A DNA stretch of 64,000 nucleotides from Strigamia acuminata (lineage: Eukaryota; Arthropoda; Chilopoda; Geophilomorpha; Linotaeniidae). Of the stretch, positions 63,990 through 64,000 are shown one piece after another. Each line of letters starts with the position of its first letter. Positions within the stretch are counted from its first letter, which is position 1. Where the stretch lies: assembly GCA_949358305.1 (NCBI GenBank), contig OX442315.1:24020427-24084426 (forward strand), in the 5' to 3' direction. Below the pieces are notes generated by a model, which saw only the letters and a list, made by a program, of their open reading frames with translations, searched no databases and was not told where the DNA came from. Position numbers and translations under genes: made by a program.

Positions 63990-64000
63990 CTTAACTAACA

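Overview
This window is nuclear DNA of an AT-rich, gene-dense animal. Genes are split into many short exons by introns of about 50-75 nt with GT-AG ends, plus a recurring minority of GC-AG introns. Neighbouring genes often lie 100-400 bp apart. The gene set is animal: a kismet/CHD7-type remodeller, an Rb-family pocket protein, a Venus kinase receptor, CENP-L and the axonemal protein HYDIN. Venus kinase receptors are known from invertebrates, and HYDIN implies motile 9+2 cilia or flagella in some cell (sperm is enough). I infer a bilaterian invertebrate with a compact genome. I cannot fix the phylum from the sequence alone.

Layout, left to right: the 3' part of MROH1 (+, 52-6929); PEDS1/TMEM189 (+, 7244-8399); a small unrecognised + strand exon (9621-9946) that meets the end of a C2H2 zinc-finger gene (-, 9943-12898) tail to tail; a 2.8 kb intergenic/5' leader region; a very large kismet/CHD7-9 gene (+, 15741-31044) with a 1.8 kb 3' UTR; an Rb/p107-type gene (+, 33303-37814); POP4/RPP29 (-, 38147-39070) head to head with CENP-L (+, 39401-40706); a Venus kinase receptor (+, 42390-49190); the mitochondrial Obg GTPase MTG2 (-, 49381-50843) head to head with ER cyclophilin B (+, 50967-51840); a PRELI-domain slowmo/PRELID3 protein (-, 52121-53352); and the C-terminal half of HYDIN (-, 53828 to beyond the right edge).

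Exon models were built by hand from splice signals, reading phase and family resemblance. For every multi-exon gene except HYDIN and the 9621-9946 fragment, the summed exon lengths are divisible by three and the frame stays open. That is a useful internal check but not proof.

The genes do not form one pathway. Two themes recur: chromatin, cell cycle and centromere (kismet, Rb, CENP-L), and mitochondrial or housekeeping functions transcribed from divergent promoters (MTG2/PPIB, POP4/CENP-L).

I did not find an obviously new multi-gene system. The observations most worth following are: (1) recurrent GC-AG introns; (2) two candidate in-frame microexons in the kismet gene, and a pair of homologous intronic segments in the same gene; (3) a 21-bp coding minisatellite; (4) two MITE-like elements sitting inside MROH1 introns, one with a perfect 8-bp target duplication; (5) a perfect E2F site upstream of the Rb gene; (6) places where the HYDIN model does not close; and (7) a small antisense gene candidate at the HYDIN 3' end.
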